From contig NZ_SPQC01000003.1 in NCBI RefSeq assembly GCF_004569295.1, positions 1 through 64,000 of the forward strand: a stretch of 64,000 nt of DNA, read 5' to 3'. Source of the stretch: Rothia nasimurium. Lineage in GTDB: Bacteria; Actinomycetota; Actinomycetes; Actinomycetales; Micrococcaceae. The notes under the pieces are model-generated. The model was not told where the DNA came from, made no database searches, and saw nothing but the letters and a program-made list of their open reading frames with translations. How positions within the stretch are numbered: the first letter of the stretch is position 1; the number at the start of each line of letters is the position of its first letter. Positions 8,692 through 19,399 of the stretch are shown here, piece after piece. A program made the translations under genes and the position numbers.

Positions 8692-9801
8692 ATGAGAACA
8701 CCACTTGAACGGTTCTACCCCCTCATTCCGGCCGGCGGCGTAGGGTCCCGCCTATGGCCTCTCTCTCGCGCCGTAGAACCTAAATTTCTGCTTGACCTGA
8801 CCGGGACAGGTTCATCCCTCCTCCGTGCCACCTACGATCGCTTGGTTGATCTCGCAGCTGATGGCGTCCTTGTCGTCACCGGCCAGGCCCACGCCAACGC
8901 CGTCACCCAGCAGCTCTCAGAGCTGCGCGGGTCTGACCTGGTACTCGAACCCTCACCTCGCGACTCTGCAGCAGCCATTGGCCTTGCCTGCGCTATTCTG
9001 CACGAGCGCGACCCCGAGGCCATCATCGGATCCTTCGCCGCTGACCACATCATCAGCCCGGTTGAAGAGTTCCAAGCCGTAGTACGCGAGGCCGTACACG
9101 CCGCAGCCTCCGGCAAAATCGTCACCATCGGCATCGAACCCACCAAGCCTTCCACCGCCTTCGGCTACATCAAAGCCACCCAGAACCTGGGGCTGGAAGA
9201 CGCCCCCAGCGTCCTTGCCGTTGACCAGTTCGTCGAAAAGCCCAACGAAGCCACCGCAACCGAGTACGTAGCCAGCGGCGACTACACCTGGAACGCCGGC
9301 ATGTTCGTGGCTCCTGCAGCCCTCATGCTGCAGCACCTCGAAGCCAACGAGTCAGAACTCTACGCCGGCATCATGGAAATCGCCCGCGCCTGGGACACAC
9401 CCTCACGCGAAGCCTGCATGACCCGTCTCTGGGAGACCCTACCCAAGACCGCCATCGACTATGCAGTAGCTGAGCCTGCCGCAGCAGCCGGTGACGTAGC
9501 TATGGTTCCCGGACCCTTCAGCTGGGACGACGTAGGCGACTTTGACGCCGTAGCCCGCCTCAACATCGAAAAGAGCGGCGATGATCTCTTCGTACTGGGC
9601 GACAAGTCCAGCGTCATCAGCGAAGAATCCACCGGCATCGTCGTCAACAACACCGGCCGTAAGATTTCGGTCATCGGTATTGAAGATGTTGTTATCGTTG
9701 ACACCGCAGATGCCCTGCTTGTCACCGTACGCGACGACGCCCAGAGCGTGAAGAACACCGTCAACACCCTGAAAGAACTGGGCCAGGACAACCTGCTCTA
9801 G
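8692..9801 (+). CDS. manC: mannose-1-phosphate guanylyltransferase
   Basis: 369 aa. The N-terminal nucleotidyltransferase motif is LIPAGGVGSRLWPLSR with the following lysine in PKFLLDL. FVEKP and WNAGMF mark the sugar-phosphate site. The enzyme makes GDP-mannose from mannose-1-phosphate and GTP for mannosylated lipids and glycans of the envelope. Length matches the monofunctional form; there is no C-terminal phosphomannose-isomerase cupin. It stands alone, with its own promoter region and a strong terminator. Confidence 0.94.
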   Translation: MRTPLERFYPLIPAGGVGSRLWPLSRAVEPKFLLDLTGTGSSLLRATYDRLVDLAADGVLVVTGQAHANAVTQQLSELRGSDLVLEPSPRDSAAAIGLACAILHERDPEAIIGSFAADHIISPVEEFQAVVREAVHAAASGKIVTIGIEPTKPSTAFGYIKATQNLGLEDAPSVLAVDQFVEKPNEATATEYVASGDYTWNAGMFVAPAALMLQHLEANESELYAGIMEIARAWDTPSREACMTRLWETLPKTAIDYAVAEPAAAAGDVAMVPGPFSWDDVGDFDAVARLNIEKSGDDLFVLGDKSSVISEESTGIVVNNTGRKISVIGIEDVVIVDTADALLVTVRDDAQSVKNTVNTLKELGQDNLL

Positions 9802-9822
9802 CCCATCAGAGTTACATAAAGG

Positions 9823-9854
9823 CCCGCACCGTTTTCTCGGTGCGGGTCTTTTTT
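9823..9854 (+). terminator. intrinsic terminator after manC
   Basis: Perfect 9-bp stem CCCGCACCG (9823-9831) / CGGTGCGGG (9838-9846), 6-nt loop, then TCTTTTTT. Confidence 0.95.
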
Positions 9855-9870
9855 GACACTCACATTATGC

Positions 9871-9885
9871 AAATGATTCTCATTT
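9871..9885. promoter_or_regulatory. candidate Zur operator
   Basis: AAATGA-TTC-TCATTT is a perfect palindrome of the general form seen in actinobacterial Zur boxes (xATGAxAATCATTxx). It lies 17 bp before the start of a lipoprotein with a His/Asp-rich metal motif. Zinc-responsive repression is therefore the likely function. This is inference from the motif and the gene type. Confidence 0.6.
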
Positions 9886-9902
9886 AGTTTAGACTGGTGG
9901 GC

Positions 9903-11237
9903 ATGTACAACACCTCTCGTCCTCTTTTCACCCTCATCAGCGCCGCCCTCGCCCTTGCCCTTACAGGCTGCGGGGCAGCGTCCGCCCCCTCCGCCACCTC
10001 AACCAGAGACCAGGCCAGCGCCACCGCAACCACAGAACGCGCAGCCATCACCGAAGCCTCCGCCCCCTCAGTCCGCATCGCACTGACCTACGACGGCGGA
10101 ATCATGATCGTGGACGGCAAGACCTTTGAAGCCATAGAAACCATTGAAAAAGAAGGCTTCCTGCGCCTGCAGCCCGCAGGCGACAACCGCCACCTGGTCG
10201 TAGCCGACGGATCCTCCTACACCATGCTCGACATGGGCGCCTGGACCCAGGCCCACGGCGACCACGACCACTACTACACCACTACCCCTACCCTTACCTC
10301 CCTGTCCTTCGCAGCGGACGGCACCGGCCACGTCATCACCGACTACGGCCGCTCAGCCATGTTCGCCGACAACACCGGCACCATCGAGGTCTACTCCCCC
10401 GCCGACCTAACCGGCGATGACCAGTACACCGCCACCAACATCAGCACCGAAACCATCACTCTGCCCGACGCTCACCACGGCCTGGCCATCCCCCTCGAGA
10501 ACAACCAGTACCTGGTATCGGTAGGCACCGAGGATGCCCGCACCGGCGCAGCCGTCATCAATGCCGACGGCTCGGTTGTCACCGAAAGCCTCGACTGCCC
10601 CGGCATTCACGGCGAAGCGATTGCCGCTAACGACACCTTTACCGTTGGCTGCCAAGACGGCGCCCTCATCTACGCAGACGGCACTTTCACCAAGATCACC
10701 AACCCCGAAGATCTATACTCCCGCTCCGGCAACCAGGCCGGTTCAGCTGATTCAGCTATCGTGCTCGCCGACTACAAAACCGACCAGGACGCCGAACTCG
10801 AACGCCCCGAACAGTTCGCCCTGATCCACACCATCACCAAGGAACGCACTAAGATCGCCCTGCCCGAAGGCATCTCCTACACCTTCCGTTCACTGGCCCG
10901 CGGCCCCGAAGGCTCCCACCTGCTGCTGACAACCGACGGCAAGCTCCGCTTCTGGGCTGAGGACGGCACCGAGCTGGGTTCCGTCGACATCATGGACTCC
11001 TGGACCGAGTCAGAAATCTGGCAGGACCCCCGCCCCGCTATATGGGTTGACGGCGAAACCGCCTACGTCACCGACCCCGCCACCAAGAAGCTACACGTTG
11101 TCTCCCTGGCGAAGATTGCGGACGGTACCGCCGAGGTATTTGCCAGCATCGACCTGCCCGAGGTACCCAACGAAATCAACGGTATCTCCCGCACCGCTGA
11201 ACTGGTAACCACCACCGAAGTGGACTCTGACCACTAA
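9903..11237 (+). CDS. AztD-like zinc metallochaperone lipoprotein (beta-propeller)
   Basis: About 444 aa from ATG 9903; a GTG two codons earlier is also possible. The signal peptide ends in a lipobox (LTGC, Cys23). The mature part has repeated beta-strand blades typical of a seven-bladed propeller. A loop HGDHDHYY near residue 117 and another DAHHGLAI resemble the His/Asp metal loops of AztD, the extracytoplasmic zinc chaperone of AztABCD importers. No aztABC genes are in the window, so the partner would be elsewhere. A Zur-like palindrome precedes the gene and a 20-bp-stem terminator follows, so it is a monocistronic zinc-regulated unit. Family assignment rests on motif memory. Confidence 0.7.
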   Translation: MYNTSRPLFTLISAALALALTGCGAASAPSATSTRDQASATATTERAAITEASAPSVRIALTYDGGIMIVDGKTFEAIETIEKEGFLRLQPAGDNRHLVVADGSSYTMLDMGAWTQAHGDHDHYYTTTPTLTSLSFAADGTGHVITDYGRSAMFADNTGTIEVYSPADLTGDDQYTATNISTETITLPDAHHGLAIPLENNQYLVSVGTEDARTGAAVINADGSVVTESLDCPGIHGEAIAANDTFTVGCQDGALIYADGTFTKITNPEDLYSRSGNQAGSADSAIVLADYKTDQDAELERPEQFALIHTITKERTKIALPEGISYTFRSLARGPEGSHLLLTTDGKLRFWAEDGTELGSVDIMDSWTESEIWQDPRPAIWVDGETAYVTDPATKKLHVVSLAKIADGTAEVFASIDLPEVPNEINGISRTAELVTTTEVDSDH

Positions 11238-11251
11238 AACACCGCTCACTC

Positions 11252-11298
11252 AAAAGGCCCTGCTTCTTCGCCCATGGTGCGAAGAAGCAGGGCCTTTT
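11252..11298. terminator. intrinsic terminator after the zinc lipoprotein
   Basis: Perfect 20-bp inverted repeat (11252-11271 / 11279-11298) with a 7-nt loop. It begins with AAAA and ends with TTTT, so it could act in both directions. Confidence 0.93.
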
Positions 11299-11526
11299 CT
11301 ATTGATGAAACTTGTTCACAAGATTTGGTGGAGCAGGCTCACAGCGAAGCTGCCGGCTCGATGAAGTGAGCGGGTGCGAGCGCGCGAGCACACAAGAGCG
11401 AACGCAATCCGCCGCAAGGCGGGGCGTGAAGGCCAGGCTTACGCCTATTCCGCCCGCAGATTATTTTCCTCGCGCACTCGGAATCTGCTGGGCTCCATCC
11501 AGCGCGAGCCTGCGACGCCCCATGTC
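11299..11526. other. intergenic region with a dispersed-repeat copy
   Basis: No supported gene. It contains CCGCC-GCAA-GGCGG (11409-11422) and the 19-mer TTCCTCGCGCACTCGGAAT (11466-11484). The 19-mer recurs with two differences, in inverted orientation, at 19528-19546. Open frames here lack ribosome-binding sites and family resemblance. Confidence 0.4.
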
Positions 11527-12057
11527 TTAGAGGCGTATTGTTCCCAGCTGCTGCCAGCTGCCTGCGCTGAATCGGTAGACCGTCAGCCGGTTCATGGTGA
11601 AATGGGCAAGAGCGGGTGGTAGGGTCGCAAAATCGCGTAAGGACGCCGCCAGGGAAGGGGCCGGGGCATGGTTGGCTAGGGTGAGGTGAGGCTCGTAGGG
11701 AAAAGGTGACACGGACTCCCCTACCGCCTTCTGGCAGGCTACATGAATCAGGGTGAGCCTATCTGCCCCGGCGACAACGGGGAGGTAGGTTACGGGGGTA
11801 ACCGGCTCAAAGGTTGCGGCCGGCCCCAGGCCCACCTGCACGGGGCCGATGCCGGTGACTGCCTGCTCAATGGAGCGCAGGGGGTCGCCGCCGGTGTCCT
11901 CGCTAATCAAAATCGTAATGTGACAGCTTTCTGCAACGGGGCCCACCAGGCCCTGGCTTGCCCGCCAACTGACCAGGCGCGCAGACACCATCGCAGGTAC
12001 CTCGGCAACAATGCTGAGGTACCTGCGGTCGGGGTCTATGGTCGGTGAAGAAGCCAC
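11527..12057 (-). CDS. 2H phosphoesterase / 2'-5' RNA ligase-like protein
   Basis: 176 aa with the two HxT motifs that define the 2H phosphoesterase superfamily: CHITILIS near residue 44 and PHLTLANH near residue 125. The length fits ThpR/LigT-type proteins, which hydrolyse or join 2',3'-cyclic or 2'-5' phosphodiester bonds in RNA. The true substrate is unknown. It follows trpS on the same strand after 20 bp, so it is probably the last gene of that transcript. There is no obvious terminator right behind it. Confidence 0.82.
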   Translation of the reverse strand: MASSPTIDPDRRYLSIVAEVPAMVSARLVSWRASQGLVGPVAESCHITILISEDTGGDPLRSIEQAVTGIGPVQVGLGPAATFEPVTPVTYLPVVAGADRLTLIHVACQKAVGESVSPFPYEPHLTLANHAPAPSLAASLRDFATLPPALAHFTMNRLTVYRFSAGSWQQLGTIRL

Positions 12058-12077
12058 CAGGCTAGGTCGTCTAACTC

Positions 12078-13617
<1,540 letters not shown>

Positions 13618-13688
13618 GACCTCTATTATGTCAAAGGAAGCCAGCCCGCGCTGAATCGCAGGCCCAACTTAAGCGTAAAGTGGGGTAT

Positions 13689-14399
13689 ATGATGCCCTCA
13701 TCACGTGAAACGAAGTACCAGCAGGTCGCCCAACTCATCGAAGAGCGCTATATCTGCCCGACCGATGAGAACATGCCCCTGCCCACAGAACGGCAGCTGC
13801 AGGATATCTTCTCCGTCTCACGCGACACCATCCGCCGGGCCCTGCGGGAACTAGCTAACGCCGGCCTTATCTACCATGTGCAGGGGTCAGGCACCTACGT
13901 TGCCCCGCACAAGCATCCGATGCGGGCGCCGTCCTTACGCTCTTTCACAGACGACATGGCCGCGCGCGGCCACCGACCCCACTCCCTCACCCTCACCTGC
14001 CACCTCATCGAGGCGCCGCTGGCGGTTCAGCGCGATTTGAATCTGGACGCCGGTGCCAAGGTAATTCAGATTCAGCGACTGCGGCAGGCGGACGGCTCCC
14101 CTATCGCTCTTGAGACCGCCCACTTCCTGCCCGAGGCCTTTTCCCATGTGGAGCCTGAGCTATCTGCCTCGCTCGATGCCCAGATGCGGGCGTCCGGCTT
14201 CCAGGTGGAAACCGCAACCGTGCGGGTGGTAGCAACCAACCTGACCCAGACAGAAGCAGCCCAGCTGGGGGTTCCCCTCGGGGCGGCCGCCTTACGCGTT
14301 GAAAAAGTGGGCTATACCGTGCGCGGCCTGCCCGTTGAAAGTACCCAGACCCTCTACCGGGGCGACCGCTACGACTTTGAGATAGAGGTCAAGAGGTAG
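13689..14399 (+). CDS. GntR/HutC-family transcriptional regulator
   Basis: About 236 aa from ATG 13689; ATG 13692 and GTG 13680 are alternatives and none has a clear ribosome-binding site. The N-terminal winged helix is typical (KYQQVAQLIEERY ... LPTERQLQDIFSVSRDTIRRAL ... VQGSGTYV). The C-terminal 160 residues form a UTRA ligand-binding domain. HutC-type regulators sense sugars, amino sugars or carboxylates; the ligand is unknown. It is divergent from the membrane-protein/trpS transcript with about 70 bp between them, and its operator may lie there. Confidence 0.9.
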   Translation: MMPSSRETKYQQVAQLIEERYICPTDENMPLPTERQLQDIFSVSRDTIRRALRELANAGLIYHVQGSGTYVAPHKHPMRAPSLRSFTDDMAARGHRPHSLTLTCHLIEAPLAVQRDLNLDAGAKVIQIQRLRQADGSPIALETAHFLPEAFSHVEPELSASLDAQMRASGFQVETATVRVVATNLTQTEAAQLGVPLGAAALRVEKVGYTVRGLPVESTQTLYRGDRYDFEIEVKR

Positions 14400-14418
14400 T
14401 TCTTTTCCGTGAGTGCAT

Positions 14419-14469
14419 ACGAGAATCGCCGAGTGCATACGCTCTTGGTAGGCACTCGGCGATTCTCGT
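14419..14469. terminator. 18-bp-stem hairpin between the GntR gene and folD
   Basis: Perfect inverted repeat 14419-14436 / 14452-14469, loop 15 nt, between convergent genes. No T-run on either side, so termination would rely on stem strength. The 10-mer GAGTGCATAC occurs twice (14411-14420 and 14431-14440). Confidence 0.65.
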
Positions 14470-14481
14470 GGACACTTAGGC

Positions 14482-15360
14482 TTAGGCAGCCTGGCGTTCT
14501 GCGGTTTCTACCACGTTGACCAGCAGCATAGCGCGGGTCATGGGGCCAACGCCGCCGGGGTTGGGTGAGTACCAGCTGGCCTTAGCTACTGCCTCGGGTG
14601 AGATGTCGCCGGTCAGCTTCTTCTTGCCGGTCTCGGGGTCCTCGATACGGGAGACGCCGACGTCGAGCAGGATAGCGCCGTCCTTCACCTGGTCAGCCTT
14701 CACGGCGTGGGCAACGCCCACGGCGGCCACGATGATATCGGCATCGCGCAGGGCTGCACTGACATCCTCGGTGCCGGTGTGCACCAGGGTGGCAGTGGAG
14801 TTGACGTCCTTGCGGGTCAGCAGCAGGCCCAGGGGGCGGCCCACGGTAATACCGCGACCCAGCACAGCGACCTTCTTGCCCTTCCACGAAATACCGTGGC
14901 GCTCCACCAGCTCAATCACACCGTTAGGGGTGCAGGGCAGAGGCGAGTTCAGGGGTTCGCCCACATTGAGGACGAGGCGGCCCAGGTTCATGGGGTGCAG
15001 GCCGTCGGCGTCCTTCTCGGGGGCAATCTTCTCAAGAACTCGATTGGTATCGATGTGCTTGGGCAGGGGCAGCTGAACGATGTAGCCGGTGCAGGCCGGG
15101 TCGTTGTTCAGCTTTTCGAGCTCAGCTTCAAGTTCTTCCTGGCTGATGGTCTCGGGCAGCTCCACCTTGATGGAGGCAATGCCAACCTCGGCGCAGTCGC
15201 GGTGCTTACCACCCACGTAGGAGCGGGAGGCGGGGTCATCGCCCACCAGCACGGTCGCCAGACCGGGGGTAACGCCCTTTTCTTTCAGGGTAGCTACGCG
15301 CTCGGCGAGTTCGCTCTTAATCTGGGCGGCGGTAGCGGTGCCGTCAAGAATCTGCGGCAT
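14482..15360 (-). CDS. folD: bifunctional methylenetetrahydrofolate dehydrogenase/cyclohydrolase
   Basis: 292 aa from ATG 15360, two bases after the glyA stop; the open frame to 15405 would overlap glyA. Family signatures are intact: the catalytic Lys region [12 protein letters not shown] and the NADP-binding stretch [11 protein letters not shown]. It converts 5,10-methylene-THF to 10-formyl-THF, the donor used by PurN and PurH, both also in this window. With glyA it forms a two-gene one-carbon operon; GAGGAG in the glyA 3' end serves as ribosome-binding site. Confidence 0.96.
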   Translation of the reverse strand: MPQILDGTATAAQIKSELAERVATLKEKGVTPGLATVLVGDDPASRSYVGGKHRDCAEVGIASIKVELPETISQEELEAELEKLNNDPACTGYIVQLPLPKHIDTNRVLEKIAPEKDADGLHPMNLGRLVLNVGEPLNSPLPCTPNGVIELVERHGISWKGKKVAVLGRGITVGRPLGLLLTRKDVNSTATLVHTGTEDVSAALRDADIIVAAVGVAHAVKADQVKDGAILLDVGVSRIEDPETGKKKLTGDISPEAVAKASWYSPNPGGVGPMTRAMLLVNVVETAERQAA

Positions 15361-15362
15361 GT

Positions 15363-16646
15363 TTACCACTCCTCGATACCGGAGTAGAGGGGGAACTTCT
15401 CGCACAGGGCGGTAACGCGCTGGCGCTGGGCTACGACGTCGACGCCGGGCTTGAGGGTTTCGGCGATGATGTCGGCGACCTCGGTGAAGGCTTCAGCATC
15501 GAAGCCGCGGGTTGCCAGGGCGGGGGTACCGATACGCAGGCCGGAGGTGACCATGGGCGGACGGGGGTCGTTGGGCACCGCGTTACGGTTGACGGTGATA
15601 CCGGCTTCGTGCAGCAGGTCTTCTGCCTCACGGCCGTTGATTTCGGCGTCGCGCAGGTCGACCAGGACCAGGTGAACGTCGGTGCCACCGGAAATCACCT
15701 TAACGCCAGCCTCTGCCATGTCGGCCTGGTTCAGGCGGTCAGCCAGAATCTTGGCACCTTCGAGAGTACGGGCCTGGCGGTCCTTGAACATGTCGGAAGC
15801 AGCAATCTTGAAGGCGGTAGCCTTACCGGCGATAGCGTGCATGAGAGGGCCGCCCTGCTGGCCGGGGAAGACAGCCGAGTCGATCTTCTTCTTCAGGTCT
15901 TCAACACACATGATGAAGCCGGAGCGGGGGCCTGCCAGGGTCTTGTGGACGGTAGAGGACACCACGTGGGCGTGGGGGACGGGGTTGGGGTGCAGGCCAG
16001 CTGCTACCAGGCCAGCGAAGTGGGCCATATCAACCCAGAGGTAGGCACCGATTTCATCGGCGATGGCACGGAAGGCAGCGAAATCCAGCTGGCGGGTGTA
16101 GGCCGACCAGCCAGCAATAATGACCTTGGGCCTCTCGGCCAGGGCCAGCTCGCGAACCTCGTCCATGTTCACACGGCCGGTTTCTTCGTCCACACCGTAG
16201 GCAACAACCTCGTAGAGCTTGCCCGAGACGTTGAGCTTCATACCGTGGGTCAGGTGACCACCGTGGGCCAGGGACAGGCCCATAATCTTGTCACCGGGGG
16301 TCAGCAAGGCGTGCATGACGGCGTTGTTCGCCTGGGCACCGGAGTGGGGCTGCACATTGGCGTGGTCGGCACCGAAAAGAGCCTTGGCGCGGTCGATAGC
16401 CAGCTGCTCCACCACGTCAACAAACTCGCAGCCGCCGTAGTAGCGGCGGCCGGGGTAACCTTCGGCGTACTTGTTGGTCAGAACAGAGCCCTGAGCTTCA
16501 AGCACAGCGCGGGGGGCGAAGTTCTCTGAAGCAATCATTTCGAGGGTGTTCTGCTGGCGTTCCTGCTCGTGCTGGATAGCTTCAGCGACCTCGGGGTCTA
16601 CCTCGGCCAGGGGCAGGTTGGTGACGTTGGGTGAAAGGTTGGTCAT
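15363..16646 (-). CDS. glyA: serine hydroxymethyltransferase
   Basis: 427 aa, normal length. PLP-dependent; the Schiff-base lysine is in [13 protein letters not shown]-terminal [15 protein letters not shown] and [11 protein letters not shown] are typical. It interconverts serine and glycine and feeds methylene-THF to FolD, whose gene follows immediately. The start ATG 16646 has AAGGAAG seven bases upstream. The leader (16647-16730) can form two mutually exclusive hairpins, described separately. Confidence 0.97.
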   Translation of the reverse strand: MTNLSPNVTNLPLAEVDPEVAEAIQHEQERQQNTLEMIASENFAPRAVLEAQGSVLTNKYAEGYPGRRYYGGCEFVDVVEQLAIDRAKALFGADHANVQPHSGAQANNAVMHALLTPGDKIMGLSLAHGGHLTHGMKLNVSGKLYEVVAYGVDEETGRVNMDEVRELALAERPKVIIAGWSAYTRQLDFAAFRAIADEIGAYLWVDMAHFAGLVAAGLHPNPVPHAHVVSSTVHKTLAGPRSGFIMCVEDLKKKIDSAVFPGQQGGPLMHAIAGKATAFKIAASDMFKDRQARTLEGAKILADRLNQADMAEAGVKVISGGTDVHLVLVDLRDAEINGREAEDLLHEAGITVNRNAVPNDPRPPMVTSGLRIGTPALATRGFDAEAFTEVADIIAETLKPGVDVVAQRQRVTALCEKFPLYSGIEEW

Positions 16647-16674
16647 GCCACTTCCTTGAGTATGGTGGATCAGG

Positions 16675-16709
16675 TTCTTCTGCTTATCTGTACGAGGGGA
16701 TACAGAAGA
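16675..16709 (-). promoter_or_regulatory. glyA leader with two mutually exclusive hairpins
   Basis: Two stems share bases: TCTGTA (16687-16692)/TACAGA (16701-16706), and TCTTCTG (16676-16682)/CAGAAGA (16703-16709). Only one can form at a time. The element sits 29-63 bp before the glyA start codon. It does not match riboswitch classes I know. Confidence 0.35.
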
Positions 16710-16844
16710 TCACGTGATGCTTTAACCGAGCGGCGCGTGTGAGCGCACTCTATTTTTAAGTGTATGTGACCTAGCTAGCGAGAGCCCGCTGCCCCGGCAG
16801 ATTTGAGACAATTTTCAGGTTTTTACCCTCCCCGCTTTTAAGCG

Positions 16845-16881
16845 GCGCGGACGCCGGTGAGCAGCTCACCGGCATCCGCGC
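16845..16881 (-). terminator. hairpin downstream of the TetR gene
   Basis: 18-bp inverted repeat with one mismatch (16845-16862 / 16864-16881), 1-nt apparent loop, 15 bp beyond the TetR stop. No T-run, so termination efficiency is uncertain. Confidence 0.6.
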
Positions 16882-16895
16882 AGGAAAAAGGGAGG

Positions 16896-17468
16896 CTAGG
16901 CCTGCCGCAAAATAGTGCGGGCAAATTCAAAGTAGCTTTCGGCGTCAAAGTCGCGCACGGTGCTGGCCTGCACCACAAAACCGGTGAGCACAGACAGGAC
17001 CGCCGAGCCCAACATCTGCAACCAGGTCTCTAGCTCCGAGGGGGAAAAATCGAGTTCGGTCTCAGCCCAGGCCTGGTAGCTCGCCACTACGCGGGAGCGC
17101 AAGAGGCCCAGCTGTTCGTCCACAACCTCAGCGACCTCAGGTACCGTCGCGGCCTCGCCCCAGGTAATCGCCAAAAAACGTGTGAGCTGCTCATGGTCCC
17201 GCAGGGTCACCAGGCAGCGTTCCACAAACTCCCAGGGCAGCTCATCGCTGCGCGTCTCAAACTGAGAGAGGTCTACCCGGGCAGCCGCAGCCATAATCTC
17301 GGTTTTCCCCGAGAAGTGGTTATAAATCGCCCCGGCAGATAAGCCCGAGGCCGCAATCACCTCGCTCATCGAGGTCTGCTGATACCCCTTCTGCATAAAC
17401 ACAGCGCGGGCAGCCTCAACAAGCTCGGCACGACGGGAACGCATATACTCTTCACTGACTTTCGGCAC
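16896..17468 (-). CDS. TetR-family transcriptional regulator
   Basis: 190 aa starting at GTG 17468. The first residues (MPKVSEEY) match the usual TetR opening, which supports this start over ATG 17444. The helix-turn-helix is residues 28-50 (GYQQTSMSEVIAASGLSAGA, then IYNHFSGKTEI). The C-terminal ligand domain is not diagnostic. Ligand and targets are unknown. No transporter or enzyme is adjacent on the same strand; its own promoter faces the von Willebrand factor A gene at 17677, which is the simplest candidate target besides itself. Confidence 0.88.
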   Translation of the reverse strand: MPKVSEEYMRSRRAELVEAARAVFMQKGYQQTSMSEVIAASGLSAGAIYNHFSGKTEIMAAAARVDLSQFETRSDELPWEFVERCLVTLRDHEQLTRFLAITWGEAATVPEVAEVVDEQLGLLRSRVVASYQAWAETELDFSPSELETWLQMLGSAVLSVLTGFVVQASTVRDFDAESYFEFARTILRQA

Positions 17469-17676
17469 CCTCCCATTTTAAAGCACAGCGGCCCGCCGCC
17501 CACCCCGGCAAACCCCGCCGCAGGGGCCCTTTCTTGCTACACTAAAGGGCGAACCAGCAGCACTACCCCACCCACCGTAGCTGCCCAGCGAGCGCCCCAG
17601 CAGCCGCACCTGCTCACGGGGGGGGACCCCCACTCGCCCACACCACCGCACAGCATTAGGGAAGAGGCACCGTCAC

Positions 17677-19371
17677 ATGGCGAATAACGCCAAGTCACGC
17701 CGTCAAGAGCGTATTGAAAAGCAGAAGAAGAACAGCCGCAAGTGGATTGCAACCGGCGCTGCAGCCGTGATTTTGCTCTGCGGCGGCGCTATTGCGTACA
17801 CCAATATCACCGGCGATAAGCACCCCTCCACCACCAGCGGCCAGACCGTTCCGGCGGCCTGCTCAACTACCCAGGCTGTCACCGTGGCCACCACCGAACC
17901 TATGGCAGCAGCGCTGAAGGCTATGCCCGTGGACGAGGACACCTGTATCACCCTCGACATCACCACAGATAAGACCGCCAGTGATGTGCTCACCGAGTCA
18001 ACCAGTGGTACGGCAACCACCAACCTCTGGATTCCCGATTCCACCACCCGCGCCGAGCTGGCCATGAGCGAAGCTAACACCGGTTTGACTCCCCTTGCGG
18101 AGTCCCTTGCCCAGGCCCCCGGCGTCGTCGTGTCAGAAGATAACACCAGCTACGGCACCTGGCTCGAAGCCCTCAAGGCTGAAGATACCGTCAGCATGGG
18201 TGACCCCAAGGAAGACCCCGGAGCTTTCGCGGCCCTGCTCGGCGGTATCTCTGAGGCGTCAGCGGGTACCGTCAACCTTGAGGATCTTACCGGCGGCACC
18301 GCCCTGCGTGCCCAGAGCATCGGCGTAACCGAGGCTGCCCAGAGCGCCACCGAGCTGCTGACCGATGTGGATAATGGCACCAAGGACGCCGCGATCGTCA
18401 CCGAGGCTGACTACGCAGCCTATGCCTCAGCCCATGCAGATTCCGGGCTGACCGCAACTGTACCCGGCGATGGCTCCTTTGCCCTCAACTACCCCCTCTA
18501 CCAGGCGTCCTCCAGCAATAACACCACTATCGATGAGGCTGCCCAGCAGATTATCGACTTCATGGGTAGCGAGGACGGCAAGCAAGCTCTGGCAGCTACT
18601 GGCTTGCGCGCGGCGGACGGCCAGGAGCTAGAAGGCGAATACAGCGTCGGTAGCTTTACGGCGCTGACTCCCAGCAACCAGGATGTGCTCACCCAGGTCT
18701 GGACCTCCTACTCCCTGCAGTCTGCGCCGCTGAACGCTCTGGTGGTGCTCGACGCGTCAGGTTCCATGCTGCTGCCGGTAGCTGGTACCGACAAGTCCCG
18801 TATGGATATCACCGTTGAGTCTGTGCTGGCAGGTTCCCAGCTCTTCCCGGCCCGCGATTCTATGGGCCTGTGGAAGTTCTCTCGTGACCTCACCCTGCCT
18901 GACGGTTCTGTTTCTGATTACCAGGAGCTGGTACCCATGCGCGGCTTTGAAGAGACTGTAGACGGGAAAACCCAGCGGGTGCTCTTGCAGGAGGCTGGCG
19001 CGGGTATTGCCGCGACCATTGATCCCAACGGCTTCACCGCCCTTTACGACACCACCCTGGCTGCATTCCGCTCGGCAAAGGAAAACTATGCCTACGGTTC
19101 GGTAAACGCTGTAATCGTGCTGACCGACGGTGAAAACCACGACAATAATTCCATTAGCCAGGAAGAACTGATTTCTACCATTCAGGCGGAGCAGGACCCG
19201 GCTAACCCGGTCTTCATCATCATGATTGGTGTCTCTGAGGACGCCGACATGAACGCCCTGACCACCATCGCCCAGAGCGTCGGCGGCGAGGCCCATATGG
19301 CTTCCTCCCCCACCAACGTGCAGCGCATCTTCGCTGAAGCCCTCACCGGCATCTCGGACGCCGCTGCGTAG
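17677..19371 (+). CDS. membrane-anchored protein with solute-binding-like and von Willebrand factor A domains
   Basis: 564 aa. A Lys/Arg-rich N-terminus (1-23) is followed by one membrane helix (about 24-42), so most of the chain is outside the cell. Residues 60-320 resemble a type-2 periplasmic-binding fold, as in actinobacterial 'substrate-binding and VWA domain' proteins. Residues 350-555 are a VWA domain with a complete MIDAS: DASGS near residue 357, later a Thr and TDGENHD. VWA domains bind protein ligands through a metal, so adhesion or complex assembly is likely. GGGAAGAGG precedes the ATG. It is single-gene, ended by a strong terminator. Ligand unknown. Confidence 0.82.
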   Translation: MANNAKSRRQERIEKQKKNSRKWIATGAAAVILLCGGAIAYTNITGDKHPSTTSGQTVPAACSTTQAVTVATTEPMAAALKAMPVDEDTCITLDITTDKTASDVLTESTSGTATTNLWIPDSTTRAELAMSEANTGLTPLAESLAQAPGVVVSEDNTSYGTWLEALKAEDTVSMGDPKEDPGAFAALLGGISEASAGTVNLEDLTGGTALRAQSIGVTEAAQSATELLTDVDNGTKDAAIVTEADYAAYASAHADSGLTATVPGDGSFALNYPLYQASSSNNTTIDEAAQQIIDFMGSEDGKQALAATGLRAADGQELEGEYSVGSFTALTPSNQDVLTQVWTSYSLQSAPLNALVVLDASGSMLLPVAGTDKSRMDITVESVLAGSQLFPARDSMGLWKFSRDLTLPDGSVSDYQELVPMRGFEETVDGKTQRVLLQEAGAGIAATIDPNGFTALYDTTLAAFRSAKENYAYGSVNAVIVLTDGENHDNNSISQEELISTIQAEQDPANPVFIIMIGVSEDADMNALTTIAQSVGGEAHMASSPTNVQRIFAEALTGISDAAA

Positions 19372-19399
19372 CAGTAGGGTTCTTCCCTCATCACAGTAG

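Noticed and set aside
15609-16529. Plus-strand open frame opposite glyA
   Set aside because: Antisense shadow; glyA is certain.
16647-16895. Glycine or SAM riboswitch before glyA
   Set aside because: None of the conserved cores I know of these classes is present; only the alternative hairpins were kept.
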